From: Amblyornis subalaris
Taxonomy: Eukaryota > Chordata > Aves > Passeriformes > Ptilonorhynchidae
Direction of reading: 5' to 3'
Length of the DNA: 64,000 bases
Assembly (NCBI GenBank): GCA_018881555.1
Contig: JACAXG010000080.1
Span: 496,001-560,000 of the forward strand
Shown here: positions 49,180 through 61,952 of the stretch, in pieces
Numbering within the stretch: position 1 is the stretch's first letter
Layout of the letters: every line of letters starts with the position of its first letter
Notes under the pieces: generated by a model
The model's database searches: none
Seen by the model: the letters and a program-made list of their open reading frames with translations, nothing else
What the model was told of the DNA's origin: nothing
Program-made: the position numbers and the translations under genes

Positions 49180-49520
49180 CAATCCCGGGCTGAGGCCCTC
49201 TATTCACGGCGCGGCAGAGCCGGGCGAGGCTCCCTCACGCTGCCCCTCAGCCTTGACCCGCGGGGCTCNCTCGGCGCTGCGCGGGGCCGGGGCTCAGCCC
49301 CATTCTCCGGGCTCTCTGGGGAGCTGCTGCTGCTGCTGAAGGTGCTAATTAGGGCCGATTGTGAGGGAGGGTTTTGTGCCCGAACACCTGTCCTTTAGGG
49401 ACGGAGCGGGAAACTCCGGCCCTTCTCATGCGGGGCCCGGCGCGGCCTCCCACGGCCGAGGGGTTTCGAGCGCTGCTGACCCAGGGCCGGAGTCGGGGGA
49501 ATACGGACGGGAAAGGCAGC
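49180..49520. promoter_or_regulatory. Isolated (orphan) CpG island in the SOX3 desert
   Basis: About 340 bases of CpG-dense DNA with AT-rich flanks, some 41 kb upstream of SOX3 and 14 kb from the next gene. It contains a five-unit CTG run (49324-49338) and a CTAATTAG homeodomain palindrome near 49345, and is entered through GATTGACAATC. No convincing coding sequence. It may promote an unannotated non-coding RNA or be an orphan CpG island tied to a developmental enhancer. Confidence 0.55.
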
Positions 49521-52399
49521 TTAGGGATCGCACTGGATCTCACCCGACTGTGTTCTTAAGGGAGTAAACGGGAAAAAACGGGTTTTTTAAATATGATGTC
49601 CATCCAACTGCTTTGAGGACTCCTTTTCTGGAATCCTCCTTCTTGACTTCTTCTTTTGAAATGGGCATTCTCTCCTGTCTGTTGTTGTATTTAAGAAAAC
49701 ATGGAAGGCTCAGGGCAAAACCAAAGAAAGGCAATGACTATTTCAGCAAAGCTACTCCTGCTGTCTAAGGCTGCCATAAACCTGGAGTATGAGAGTGTTT
49801 GCACAACCTCCTCAATTTGTCTTTGCCATGGTACTGTGGAGAAAGGGTATCCGTGTCCCTTTGAGAAACGGAGCGATGGGAAGGGTCTGTTGTTGACTAA
49901 AATACCCCAAATGACCAAGCTGACTTCTCTTGTTTTATGGCTTGTTTGAGGGCAGAGGGTGCAATTCTGGCTTTCCCAGAACCCCGCACAGGACTTAAGT
50001 TGTTGGAGGATTGGCTGCATATAATGTCATGGCAGACAATTTCTTGTAATTCTACTTTGATGCAGCTTTTATTCCCTGGTGATGATAACCATTATCAATC
50101 TAGAAGCAAAAACTCCCTGAAACCATGAGCCTTTTGTAAGTTCTTGCCTTTACTGGATTTAGCAGAGGAAGGTCAAATAAAAATCCCACTGTAAATAAAT
50201 GAAGAGCTGAGGCATCTACACTGACTAATATAGCACAGTTCATTTTAAAATAAAAGATTCTTTAAATGTGTATTGTTTGGATTTTGTTGGGGTTTTTTTA
50301 ATCACAAAGGGCTGACTTCAAGCCTTTATTGTTTTTCACCTCTGTAAAGGTGCAATAGAGATACAGCAGCTCAGTGCTCTCAACATCAGCAAACAGGCTG
50401 AAAAAACATTATCAGGAAAGAGCCAATCTCCTATAACCGGTGAATAGTGCTGGCCCTGATGATAAAGGTTTGGGTGAAAGATGAAATGAAAAACGTGTCT
50501 ATAGCTGCTTGCAGCAAAACATGCTTTTCTGCAGCACTTTTGCCCCCTGTCTGGAGTGTTTCTACTGAATGAATAGTGGGTGCTTTATGTCACTTTGTTG
50601 TTGAATGGAGCAGTCTACTCAGCATGAACTTTTTGATGGCCTTACCTTCTGAAATGGCGTGCAGAGGTTTCATGGATTATGCATTAGTCCCATTTAACTC
50701 CCCACTTCAAGGTAACATGGGCAGCAGCAGGTCTAACAAAAAGACTGAGCAGAGTGAGGCAAGCCAGCACCAAACCCCAAAAATTTGTGCTCACAGAAAA
50801 AATTGCAAGTGCCACCTGCATTACAGTGCCTCACCTAAGTGTAAGATATGGCATCACATCTGGTGAGGCAGCTGAGAATCACTTTGGTGATATTTCTTCA
50901 GTTTTTCTCAACTCTGCTGTGAAAACTGGGAAATCTCTTGGTTACTCCCCAGTGTTTCCAACCTGCAACAAGTAACACCTGTACCTACACGTTCAAATAG
51001 GGACAATCATGCACTAGGTCCTCCTGCTCTCTTAGCTGAGGTTTCGAAAGATGGGTNTTAGTTAAAAATTGGGACACCCCCATAAAAATTATTTTAAAAT
51101 ACACCTGCCCTGCTCTGAATGCCACAAGGATAAGTATTAACTCTGCTTCTCTTCAATATTTTGCATTGAGGTCACACTGGAGTATCATTCCAGGTTTTTG
51201 TTTCTTTTCACTAAACAAATGTCAAAATATTTAAATTAAAAAGAAAAAAAGGAAAAACTGTGGGACAGAAAGCCAAGAAAACATCAGTATTTCTCCAGAA
51301 GTTAAAACTAAGGATTCAAATACTGAAACAAAATATTAATCCACTAGTGCTCATTCTAGGAATCATCTCAGGGTATTTTTCCCCCCTACTGTCCCCGACA
51401 TTTTATGGGCATTCCTGAACCACGGAATTTTGGAATAAACTGACACGGAATTTTTAGGATGGTGCTGGAAAATAATGAAGTGTTCATCAGAGTAAATGGC
51501 CTTCCTACAAAGAGCTGAGTAGTCTGGTGACAATTAACAGCCATAGTGAAAATTAAGAGAGGCATTAAAGGATATCAATCCTATGAATACTGACATTGAC
51601 ACTTCTGCTGTCAGCTGACAAAAAAAGGTAATTAATTGTTATAGTAAATAAGGTAATGAAGACACACAGAGCCTGGAATGGAAAAGCAACACATGCAGGA
51701 CATGTCCTCTCTTTAGAGAGTCATTCTCATTGCTAAAGCTGATTTGATGAGGACAAAAGGAATAGCACAGATGAATCAAGGTCAGAAAGGTGAGTAAAAA
51801 TAAGACAGTTATTATGTCTTTTCTGAAAGCAGAAGCAGATTAGAAAATAGGTCAGGGAGTGCAGGAAAAATGTTATTTGTATTCTGTGAATTTGCAAAGG
51901 ACATGCATAACTGAATGCAGTGAATTTGTGGTAACCTCTAATTCTTGTCCTAGGGAGTGATGTATTCTATATTATTTCTTATTATTACTAGTATTACATT
52001 GTATTTTTAAAAATATTTTCCTGCCAAAATCAAAATCCTGTTGTGATGAATGCTGCACAATCAAAGAGTAGGAGAAAGTTTCTGTTGGGAAGAACCTATG
52101 GGCTATGGGAGACAAGCAAAAAGCAGGAGCAGTGGCATGAGGAAGGGATGTGGTTTGTCAGGAGCCATGCAGCAAAGCAGGAATTAGAGTTTGTCTCCAT
52201 GTCCCAAAGCAGTGCCATACCCAGGAAAGACACAGGCACTTAACACAGCCACTAAATTTTGTTTCCCTGATGTCTCAAAATGGTTGTCTGATAACAGAAA
52301 TTTCTTCAGTTGTTTGGAAAATGGAAATTCTTGATCTTACCCCCTTACTCCTGTCTGGTTTTAGCCTGCATTCCTCAAGAAATAAATCTTAATGTAGAG
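49521..52399. other. Gene desert, nothing recognised
   Basis: Unique AT-rich sequence; short open frames only, none recognisable. Confidence 0.5.
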
Positions 52400-52778
52400 T
52401 GTGCTGAGGGAGCTGTTTAGTCTAGAGAAGGTTGAGAAGGCTTGTCATCAGTACATATAAATATCCCCAAGGTAGGGGTCAGGGGGAGGGTGCCAGTCTC
52501 TTTTCCATGGTGTCCAGATACAGAACAAGGTGTAAGGCCAGGAACTAAAGCACGGGAAGTTCCACCTCATCACGAGGATGAACTTTTTTCCATGGAGGGT
52601 GGCAGAGCCCTGGAACAGCTGCCCAGGGAGTTGTGGAGTCTCCCTCCCAGGAGACATCCCAAACCGACCTGGACACGTTCCTGTGTCACCTGCCCCAGGT
52701 GACCCTGCCTCGGTGGGGGGATTGGACTGGATGATCTNCAGAGGTCCTTTCCAANCCCAGCTATTCTGGGATCCTGTG
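52400..52778 (+). mobile_element. CR1 LINE 3'-region fragment (about 380 bases)
   Basis: Runs from GAGCTGTTTAGTCTAGAGAA, a diverged start of the conserved CR1 3' region, through CCCTGGAACAGCTGCCCAGG to GGATTGGACTGGATGATCT and a diverged tail near 52778. N bases at 52738 and 52755 fall inside. Open frames crossing it, including one of 259 codons at 52578-53357, are not genes. Confidence 0.92.
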
Positions 52779-55151
52779 CTGCCTGTGGAGGTGTCCATGA
52801 GGGGGAAAAGCAATCAGTCAGTTCACTCTCTGCTCCCAAAGCTCAGGCAAACCTCCCACAGTGGCAGAATTCTCAGATGTTCCACATTTCTAAACCTTGA
52901 TGATTTGATAAATCAACATAAAAAGCCCACACCTTCTTCCCCTCTGAGAGCCCAGCCATCATTTCCCACCATCGCTTCCATCTTTTACAGACATCCAAGA
53001 CTTCCCACATTTCACACTGGGAATGTGAGCACACGTTCTACTGGTATTGGAATTATTAATTGGAATTATTGCAACATGTGCACAGATGCAGCTGAATTAC
53101 AGCAGCTGATAAGGAGCAACTCCTCAGAGATAAGCCTTAAACCCAAGCCTCCATTTAACCCAGGAGCAGACTGTGGTGGGCAGANACAGCTGCAGGTACC
53201 AATATTCTTCCAGACAGAAGCAGAGGGCAGGGAAAATCCTGAAATCACTGCTGCCCCTCCGCACTGCGCAGTGTGGGGTGTTCTACCAAAGCACTGCTGG
53301 CTCTGCTCTGCTGCTGAAAACCTTTCTGCAGAAAACGGATGGGCAGACAAAACCTAAACNTGCTGCTGATAAGGAGAGCTGGGTAGTGAAGCCAAGCTCT
53401 CAAAACCTTGCCCATAAATAGATTTTTGGCACAAAAAGACCTCTTCTGCAAAAAGGATTGATTTCAAAAAAACAAAACAAGCAATTTTAATTGTTTTAAA
53501 AACTGACCCCACAATATCTGTTCCTTAAAATGAAGTAACAAATTTTATGTATGCATATAAGAAAATGATAAAAAAGAGTGAATCTCAAGTAAATTTTTTT
53601 TCCCCAAAATAATCCTAGTAGATGTATTTTATCTTGATTTGAATACCTGTGTGTGGACTTTAGAAAGCAAAGCATTTCCATAGTAAGAGACATTATCATG
53701 ATCTAATTTTGAAAGCAATGCGAGGTTGCCTTAAGATTGCAGTTTTCTTTAATTATGTAAGGAAAAGATAAATGCAACTAAATTTTACACATATACAAAA
53801 ACNTATTAAAAGCCTTAAGAATTTTATTGTTTTGCTTTCAAGGACGGTTAAAATAAGTCTTGCTTTTAAGAGCTTCTTGCCTTTTTCACATACTTCCCCT
53901 AAATTCCTGCAGCATGTAGGGGAAATGCTCTCCAGAATGCAGATTTCCTGGTGGATGTGTGGATTATTCTTCCCTAATCTCAAGTATCAATGACTGGAAT
54001 CTTACCCTAAATAAGGAGCTGACATGTGTAACTAATTTTCAAAAGAACTTGCTTTAAGCTTATTACCAAAGCAACTGCTTTCATTCTTAAGATTTGAGCA
54101 ATATAAGTAAAGGTAATTCCTTTATCACCCTGCATAAAATCCTTTCTTACGCTGTGTACTAGCTAAAAATGTAAGTAAATTCTACTACATGCACAAAAAT
54201 TGCTTCAATGTTTTATCACTGTATTTCTAGTCAGTATTTGTCGTGGAATAATGTAGGAAAAAGTTTTCAGTGTGTTGCATTTACCATTAGACGTATTCAA
54301 ATCAATCATTTCTATCCTCAACAAAAATATTCAGCCACTGTCTAAAATGCAATAAAATATTTATCACAGCTACAAACCTAAATTTTTGAGCTTTGGCTGC
54401 ATAGATTTTGGTTTTTCAATTTTTATTTCTGTCCCTGGCTTCTAACCTCTTCTCGTGAGCTTTCAAAGGAGACAATCAAAGCAGAAGGGAACTAATCAAG
54501 ATTGCAGCAGAACGAGAGCACAGGCAGGGCTTAGAATTTAACCAGTTTGGTGATTAAAAACTTCTGATCATGCCATGATTTGTTTCCATGGCAGATACAG
54601 CTCTCAGGATCATTTTTCAACACCATATTTTATAAGCTTAATCCTTCTCATAGTTTTGAAAATAGTTTTTCTCCCCTCAGNGCTTGTTGGTGTTTAATTT
54701 TCGTATGTGTCTTACTGAGCTGAGCTGTGACACTGACACTTTACAAACTTTCAGGTGTCTGTCTTCCTCTGCACTGGTTTGCCCATAAATGCTGCAGAGA
54801 CACGGAAATAGGAAGTCCTCTAAAATACAAACTGCTCCTGTACAATGAAGTTATTANAATTGTAGATACACAGCCTTCAGGTTAAGCTGCTCTATAATAA
54901 CAGGAGCTGTATTCAGCAACTACAAAGGCACAGGATAATTTCTTTTGGAGGCAAAGACGTTCCTGGGTGGAAACGAACGCAGGAAAATTCTCCAGTGTAA
55001 CACAGGGCAGTATATGAAGAGAATCCTAGCAGAACATTAATCTGAATAGGAAAATTAGTTTCAATACTTGAGGCTATTTACTATTATTATCTGTTCCCTC
55101 ATTTTGCCTGGGAACAGCATTTTGTGAAGGACAATGCAGACTGAGTTGTTT
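52779..55151. other. Gene desert, nothing recognised
   Basis: Unique AT-rich sequence; no recognisable exon or repeat. Confidence 0.5.
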
Positions 55152-55585
55152 TCATGGAACCACAGAACGGGTCNGGTTGNAAGTGACCTTTAAAGTCCAT
55201 CTGGTCCAACCCCCCTGCCACGAGCAGGGACATCTTCAACCAGATCAGGTTGCTCAGAGCCCTACAGGTCCAACCTGACCCGGAATGTTTCCAGGGATGG
55301 AGCTTCCACCTGGATCCACTCTGGGCAGCCTGTGTCAGTGCTTCGCCACCCTGACTGCAAAAAATTTATTTCTTAGGTCTAGTCTAAATCAATCCTATTT
55401 TAGATTAAAACCATTACCCCTTGTCCTATTGCAACAGGACCAACTAAAAAGTCTGTCCCCANCTTTCTTATTATAAGTCCTGGAANGCTGCTCCAAGGTC
55501 CCCCCAGAGCCTTGTCTTGCCCAGGCTGAGCAACCCCAACTCTCTCAGCCTTTGCTTGTGGGAGAGGTGTTCCCCTCTGACCCCC
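55152..55585 (-). mobile_element. CR1 LINE 3'-region fragment (about 430 bases)
   Basis: The plus strand opens with the reverse complement of the CR1 tail (TCATGGAACCACAGAACGG). It continues through AACCCCCCTGCCACGAGCAG, AAAACCATTACCCCTTGTCC and CAACCCCAACTCTCTCAGCC. Four N bases (55174, 55180, 55462, 55486) lie inside. This is the longest CR1 copy in the window. Confidence 0.95.
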
Positions 55586-56599
55586 CCGAGACCCACCGCT
55601 ACAGCTCAACTTCATGATTTTATTTCCTAATGTGGGAAAAGGTTTCCTATGAAAAGTAACAAAAATTAATTGGTAAACAATGAGTAGCTAGAATGAGACT
55701 TGGACAAAATAAAAGATGTAGATGAGAATAAAGTTGTTTAGGACACAAAGGCAGCAGAATTAAATACTAGTATTGCTTATTTTACTATTCATTCATGGAG
55801 CCAAAAATGGGTGGAACTATGTATAAACGATCTTCATTTGACTCATTCACTCAGCCATTTGACAGTAGTTCTGTCAGCTTCTGGAAGGAGCCTAGGTAAA
55901 CTCTGTGGGTTCCACAGCACTTTATGAAAAAAGTCAAAGATAACCTTCCTTCTGCCCTTCCTTCTTTCCTTCACTTCCTCCCTCCCCCTCTCCCTGGAAC
56001 AGTTAAATTAGAGTTGTTTACAATTCCAGGCCAAAATATGAAAAGTCTCATAGTGAACTGAGCCTCTGGAATCTTAATTAATTAATATATATGAAGTACA
56101 TTGCTTGTGAAATTTCTATAAATGTTTCTTGCTGTTGTTATCCAGGCAGGGACAGTCAGTGAAATGATCACTGTGATTTAGAAGGTTTTTGAGATTTTTT
56201 ATTTTAACTTATGGTTTACAGAAAGAAGCAATTGAAACATCTGGTTGGTAGGAATCCACACGACCAGAAAAAACCTGAGGACTTTACCCACTTCTCACAT
56301 TCAAGGCTGTGGGATGGTAAAAAGGAATTTACCTGAAAACTCACGCCGTGGATCTGGGCAGTCANGGAGCTCCCCTTTCTGGTTGCTTCTTTGCAGGAAT
56401 TAGACACAGAATTACTGAAAAGGGGTAAAATGCTGTGAGATTCTCTGGGCGAGCAGCTAACCCGTAACAAACAGGACTGCATCAGAAGTTGTATTGCAGA
56501 TTATTTTCCCAACATAAATATATTTATGCAAACACGCTCAAGGCTGAACCCTCTCTTTTGTTGCTGGGCCATAGATCGGTCTGCTGCTGATTTAAAATG
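55586..56599. other. Gene desert, nothing recognised
   Basis: AT-rich unique sequence with a C/T-rich tract at about 55942-55998 (TTCC and CCCTCC words). No recognisable exon. Confidence 0.5.
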
Positions 56600-56720
56600 C
56601 ATGGCGAAGTTTAAAACTTTAGTAAGGGCCAATCTCTGAATAATCCTTTAAGGATTATTGTAATTAAGGGACTAATCCTTAGATGCTTCTCAATTTGCGT
56701 CCGTTTTAAAATCGAGTGCC
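56600..56720. promoter_or_regulatory. Candidate enhancer with three K50-homeodomain sites
   Basis: A perfect 21-base palindrome has 10-base arms AATAATCCTT (56639-56648) and AAGGATTATT (56650-56659) around one T. Each arm carries the bicoid/OTX/PITX/GSC core TAATCC. A third TAATCC follows at 56673-56678, and a SOX-type ATTGT core overlaps the right arm. OTX2 is a known input to SOXB1 enhancers, so this is a good candidate for a SOX3 anterior neural element, about 48 kb upstream. Confidence 0.45.
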
Positions 56721-58560
56721 ACTTCTTTCATCACAAAGGAGAGAAGAAGAGGTGAAAATGACAAAGGTTTAAGCATTAACAGCCTTTCCTGTCACCTCAT
56801 GCATCCCAGCAACACAAACAGGTAGAATATTTAAAACCAGGAGGTCATTAAAACCAAACCCAACCGCAGAACCCTCCCCCCACAAAAAGGCTCAACGTGA
56901 AAACCAAGAGAGGTTTTAAACCTGGAGACAAATGTGGTTGGTGAGAAACATTCTGCGTGCAGATAAGGCAAATACAACCGAAGGATACCCATTTTAACTT
57001 GTGAACGCTCTTGCATGAACCCTCAAATGCTTGTTTGCATCAACCCTCCCCTTCTCCCCACTGGAAGCCTCTTTTAAGAATACATCAGTGACAGCAGTTT
57101 TTCTAATCACTCCAGAATTTACATTTATTTTTTATCCTGTTAACATGGAAAGAGTAAATTGGGCAACCTAAGTTTTAAAATTTAGCAGGAAGATGTTAAA
57201 GTAATTAAACTAAGCTTCATGATCTAATTTAAGAAATATTGAGGTTCAAGATGAATCAGGGAAAGGAAGCAATGAGGTGGCACTGCTGGGCTAGAACACC
57301 TGCAGCAGTACCCTGGTGTTACCTGGCATTGTTTAAGGGGGGCTCATACCCTCTGCTTGCAGCAGTCCTGCCCTAAGCACTGTAAAGAAGGAGGCAGGAA
57401 AACCAAGAGAGTGCTACCAGGCCTGGAAACAGCCTCTCTTCCCAATTTCACTCCAACCGATCTAGATCTGGGCAGGACAGAGACCTGTACGCCTCCGTTC
57501 CTGCATCTGTAAAACCGGAACGTTTACAAATGTTTACAGAGGAAAAAAAAAGCCACCCTAGGGGTTGTCATTAAGAGCGGAAAAAGAGTGAGAANGGAGC
57601 AGCTCTTGCTGTGTTACAGTTGTGAGAATGTCCAGCACGGGAAGCTGTGGCAGTAGGAGCAGGGGTGAGGAATCATTAGGAGGCCTGTGAAAAAAAGCCT
57701 CTCTCTTNTTTATACCCCGTGGAAATAGCATCTCTTATTTTTTTTTTTCTCTCTGAAACATATAAGTATTACAAAGATTCCATGCTGGATTTTTTGGCAA
57801 GCCTGCAGGGGCAGGTGTTCAACATGTCGTTATTCCATGGGCTCCATAAGAATGATTGCTCCATGATACACATTTATCTGCAATATAGTTTACAGAGTTG
57901 GGTTTCTTGTTGTTGTTGTTGTTGTTGTTTTTTCTTTTTTTTTTCCCTTTCCCTGTGACAAATTACATTGTGCTTTATGGAAATGTAACATTTTGTATGA
58001 ATGGCTGGCAGCAGCCATGTTGCATAGTAATGAGCAAGACAAAGTAGCTCCACTCTTATTTGCAACTGGCTCAGACCTTTCCATTAGCAAATTAAAATCT
58101 GNTCAAATTTATTTACTAATATATTAGGAGAAGCTTCAGGCTAACCCCTGTTGACCTGTATTATATAGCAAACAACTGTAGCAGTGAAAATAATTAATAG
58201 AATGTATTGCACCTCCTGCTTGTTTCCCCATCACACCCCGGGGTCAGCTGGATGGTGGGTTTGCCATCTGCATTCTGTTACGAGGCCACATTTACTTAAA
58301 AATTATCAATTAGATTTTGAAATTACTTCCTTTNATTGAACTCTCTCTATTCAAGGCATTCCCTGCTTTTAAAGTTTCTGAAAGCATGTGCATGAAAATC
58401 TTTTCAGAACTCAAGGAGAACTGCCTGTGCTACCTGTGGGTGCAAAAGGTGTAAATATGAACAGCAGTTCCTTGTTACATTGGTTATTATCATACTTGTA
58501 TCATTCAGGTGGAAAGTATTGCAAGAAATTTTCCATTTTTTATTATGCTGTTATAACATT
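56721..58560. other. Gene desert, nothing recognised
   Basis: AT-rich unique sequence, apart from the TTG microsatellite listed separately. No recognisable exon. Confidence 0.5.
57907..57954 (+). repeat. (TTG)7 microsatellite with adjoining T-rich tract
   Basis: Seven TTG units at 57907-57927 run into two T homopolymers. Read on the minus strand it is CAA repeats after an A-rich tract. Confidence 0.9.
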
Positions 58561-58709
58561 TCCCAGAGAAGCTGTGGCTGCCTCATCCCTGGAAGTGTCC
58601 AAGGCTGGGTTGGAGCAACGTGGGATAGCGGAAGATGTCCTGTCCATGGCAGGGGGTAGGATGAGATGGGCTTTAATGTCCCTTCCCAAACCATTCCGTG
58701 ATTCTCTGA
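58561..58709 (+). mobile_element. CR1 LINE 3'-end fragment
   Basis: Begins GAGAAGCTGTGGCTGCCTCA, continues with CCCTGGAAGTGTCCAAGGC, then GTCCCTTCCCAAACCATTCC and GTGATTCTCTGA. This is a CR1 3' end of about 150 bases in plus orientation. Confidence 0.93.
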
Positions 58710-59598
58710 ATGAGCACGGAACACAACTGGTGCCCATTGAAAAGCTCGGGGTGTCACGCTCAGCCAGAGAAACGCAGACTGCTGATGCAAACGTGGAATG
58801 TGGGATGGACAGGGATGCTCTGAGCTGCCAACCTCTGCTTCCCCTCAGCACAAACGACCATGGTGAGCCTTTGCAGCCTGGAAAACACCTAATCCTGAGG
58901 TCTTCATCTGATTGTTAAAGGAGAAACCGATTATGGGACATTGATTAAAAAAACGTTGCCAGGAAAAAATGCAGTTTCCAGCTGCACAGGCTGAAGTTTA
59001 GGTGCCAAAAAAGTAAATGATGTGCATGTGTCAAGGCTTCCTTTATATCAACACAAACAGCTACAATAAAAGCTGTCAGACGGTGATCAGCTGGAAAGTC
59101 TTAGCCCTCCACAACAGATACAATTTCTAAGAAGGAAATCAATGTGCCACTTTAACATGTCAGTAAAATATTTTTATACGTATATAGATACAGAAATAAA
59201 TTTGCACATTAATGGCCATGGTGACAAATTTCACACAGTGAATGTAGGCCTCTTTTATATTACATGAATAAAGACAATCATGACCTCTGGAAACATACAN
59301 TTCTAGACAATTTACTTAGTTTTTGATTACTTGTTTGTTTAAAAGCAAACAGTGAATAAATGTTCTAGGATACTAGATCATCAACCTTTAAATATGTTTA
59401 GAAAAAGAGATTGTTAACAATCTTATTATTTCTATAAATAATAGAAAATCTACTCTAAAATTAGCAGAAAATCTCGTCCGACTGGGTGTTTTCATTGGAA
59501 TGTATTTCACACACAGAAATAAGGGAGATCAGCCACTACAGGTCGCTGTTGACCTCTTGTGGTCCCACTGCGTGGTTACAGGAAAACTCTAACCAGGA

Positions 59599-59658
59599 GT
59601 TGGACTTTCATACTCCTTGTGGGTCCCTTCCAACTCGGGATATTCTATGATCCTGTGA
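59599..59658 (+). mobile_element. CR1 LINE 3'-terminal fragment
   Basis: CTTGTGGGTCCCTTCCAACT, then CGGGATATTCTATGATCCTG, matches a common avian CR1 subfamily tail. Only about 60 bases remain. Confidence 0.88.
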
Positions 59659-59861
59659 ATATATGACAGCCAGGAAATCCCTGGAATGCTCCCCGGAACA
59701 AACCCAGTATCATTCCTGCAGCATAACACTGGAATATAAATTATAAATTCTTAACAAGTGTGTCTAAATTAGCNTAAACGGTCTAATACTAAAAAAGGAG
59801 AATGACCCAGTCAGAGTTAAATTGTTTGAGTTAGGAGGAATTTTGAATGGAATGTCTAGTT

Positions 59862-59882
59862 CAGTGGTTCCCAACCTCTTTT
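59862..59882 (+). mobile_element. Possible hAT (Charlie-type) terminal repeat
   Basis: CAGTGGTTCCCAACCTCTTT resembles the CAGTGGTTCTCAACC terminal inverted repeat of Charlie-group hAT transposons. I did not find a matching opposite end, so it may be a solo relic or coincidence. Confidence 0.3.
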
Positions 59883-61952
59883 GGATCATGAGCATTTGTT
59901 ATCTGTCACTTGTCTTTAACATTTGTTGCAAATAATGGGTGGAACGTAATTTGTCTGCAAATAAGGGAGCAAAGAAAGAGCAGCCAAGAACACCTTTTCT
60001 GACCTGAGGGGCGGCAGAGATGGGGAGGGAGCAGGGGGAAGGTGCACAGACAGGCGGGTCCAACCCAGACAGTGGTAAGAATTCACTAGAGAATTTTAAT
60101 GAATTAAAGTGAATTTCTGCTTCCATATGCACGGAGTCCAAGCCAGTGCTCGGTTTCAGTTGCGAGCCCAGGTCCAGCCAGGTGTTCTGCAGGGGAGCAG
60201 AGCTTTGCTGGCAGGACAGGCCCTCCGGCAGGGCCCTCCTGTGGAGGCACAGCACAGCCCAGCAGGACATTGTCCTGCTGATCTACACTCCTTTCCTGAA
60301 GGAAGCATTATTTGACAGCATACATTGATCCCACATCAGTTTTTCCTGCCTCGTTCCATCAGCTGGAGCACATGGTTTCTCACCCCGTGCAGCAGCACAG
60401 CAATTCCAGCAGACCTTGCACATTTAGATGTGACATTACAAATCTCACTGCCAGCAGCCAGGTATTTCTTTTCCAGAAAGGAAAAGAACAAAAAATCAAA
60501 AAAAAAATTAATTAAAAGGGAAACAATTACAATACGATCTTCTTCTTCTCCATTAGGTGTTCAGCTAACCAAGAGTAACAATTAGCAGCAGGAGAGAAGG
60601 CAAGCANTAGTGTGGTGTGTAATTACTGTGCCCCAGGTCTCATCTGGAGAGCAGTGAATCCAGCAGGGATCTGTCCACTGATTCCAGCAGTCTGAGTGGA
60701 GTTCTGTTGTGTTCTTTGCACAGCAGCCTTCACCTTACCAGATGGACAAGCACAGACAAGTAATTATTTACTTATCAGTAGTATTAATATTGTGTTTGAA
60801 CGTGTTAATCTCTTGGAAAAAAGCTTGTGAGGTTCAGTGCTTTGTTTTGAAGAGGAAAGGGGAGAGAGGAGGAAGATGAGAAATAAAAGAATGAAGAAGC
60901 AGATTACTTTCAGCACTGACAAATCAGCATTTAGGCTCCTCCTCAGGACAGAAGCTGTTCTAAGCAATCCTTCCCTCTGGAGGCTCTACAAGCTCTTAAC
61001 TTTCTGTGCTAATGATTGCTGCTACTGCCAAAATTAGTTGAAAAAGTTTCAATCTGAACCTCACTATATTCAAGTGGAAATAATTTGTTTAGAAACGCAC
61101 CTCAGCATATGCTTTTTCACAAGGGAAACCAAAACCAAACNTGTTAGCAGACAGCTGAAAGAAAGCAGCATACTTCTAATTGTCAAAACAAATAAACAAA
61201 GCAGAAGCCCTCTCCATCTCAGTAACAGCAATTGGAATAGTACTGAGAAAGCAAAGTTCTTTTGAGCTACACGTATTTGCTAAAAAGCTTTAAATTTGCA
61301 CTTTTATGCTAAGCAGGAACGAGGAGAACTGCAGTAAATCCCTTAGGGTTATTCTTCCCTGCAGTTGCATGTTCCAGCATCTTGTAAGCAAGGCAATCTA
61401 ACATTTCCCAACATGAAATCAAAGGCATTACTCTAAATTCAATATATTCTATACCATTGCTAAGTAAAAATAATTAATTAAAAATATTGCTGTGATAGGT
61501 GCTGCTGTGTCTGGTATCCCTGTTTTATCACATTTTCTCTAGTCCACCCCAAGCTGGGCACCTAGTTGAACCATCTGCAATCCCTCTGCTCCAGGCTGCA
61601 GAACAGCCTCCAGCACTGCCCTAGGAGCTGGCTCTCCCCGGGATGAAGGGGCAAACAGGAACCCTCTCCTAAGGAAACGAACGTCATCCTTACCTGACCT
61701 AGAGAAATGTCACTGTGGCGATTCACAAGATTGCCACGAGATGGCAAGTTAGGATTGCATCAAGCACCTTGTACTGCTCACCTGCAGCGAGGGGAAAATC
61801 AAACTACAGTCGCTGGGATGGGAAAGGTGCATTTACAAGAACGATTTATGAAATCTAATGATCCTACCAAGAACAAAAACTGTTTTGAATAACAACAATA
61901 GTTTTGGAACGATTTCCTTGCTCTGTCTTTAAACTTGGTAGGAGTCTCTGAC

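Larger units (their letters stand above)
58710..61952. other. Gene desert, nothing recognised apart from listed repeats
   Basis: AT-rich unique sequence with no recognisable exon. It holds a small CR1 tail at 59599-59658 and a hAT-like terminus at 59862-59882. Confidence 0.5.

Noticed and set aside
52578..53357. A 259-codon plus-strand frame
   Set aside because: Its first part is the non-coding 3' region of a CR1 element; the rest is unrecognisable.
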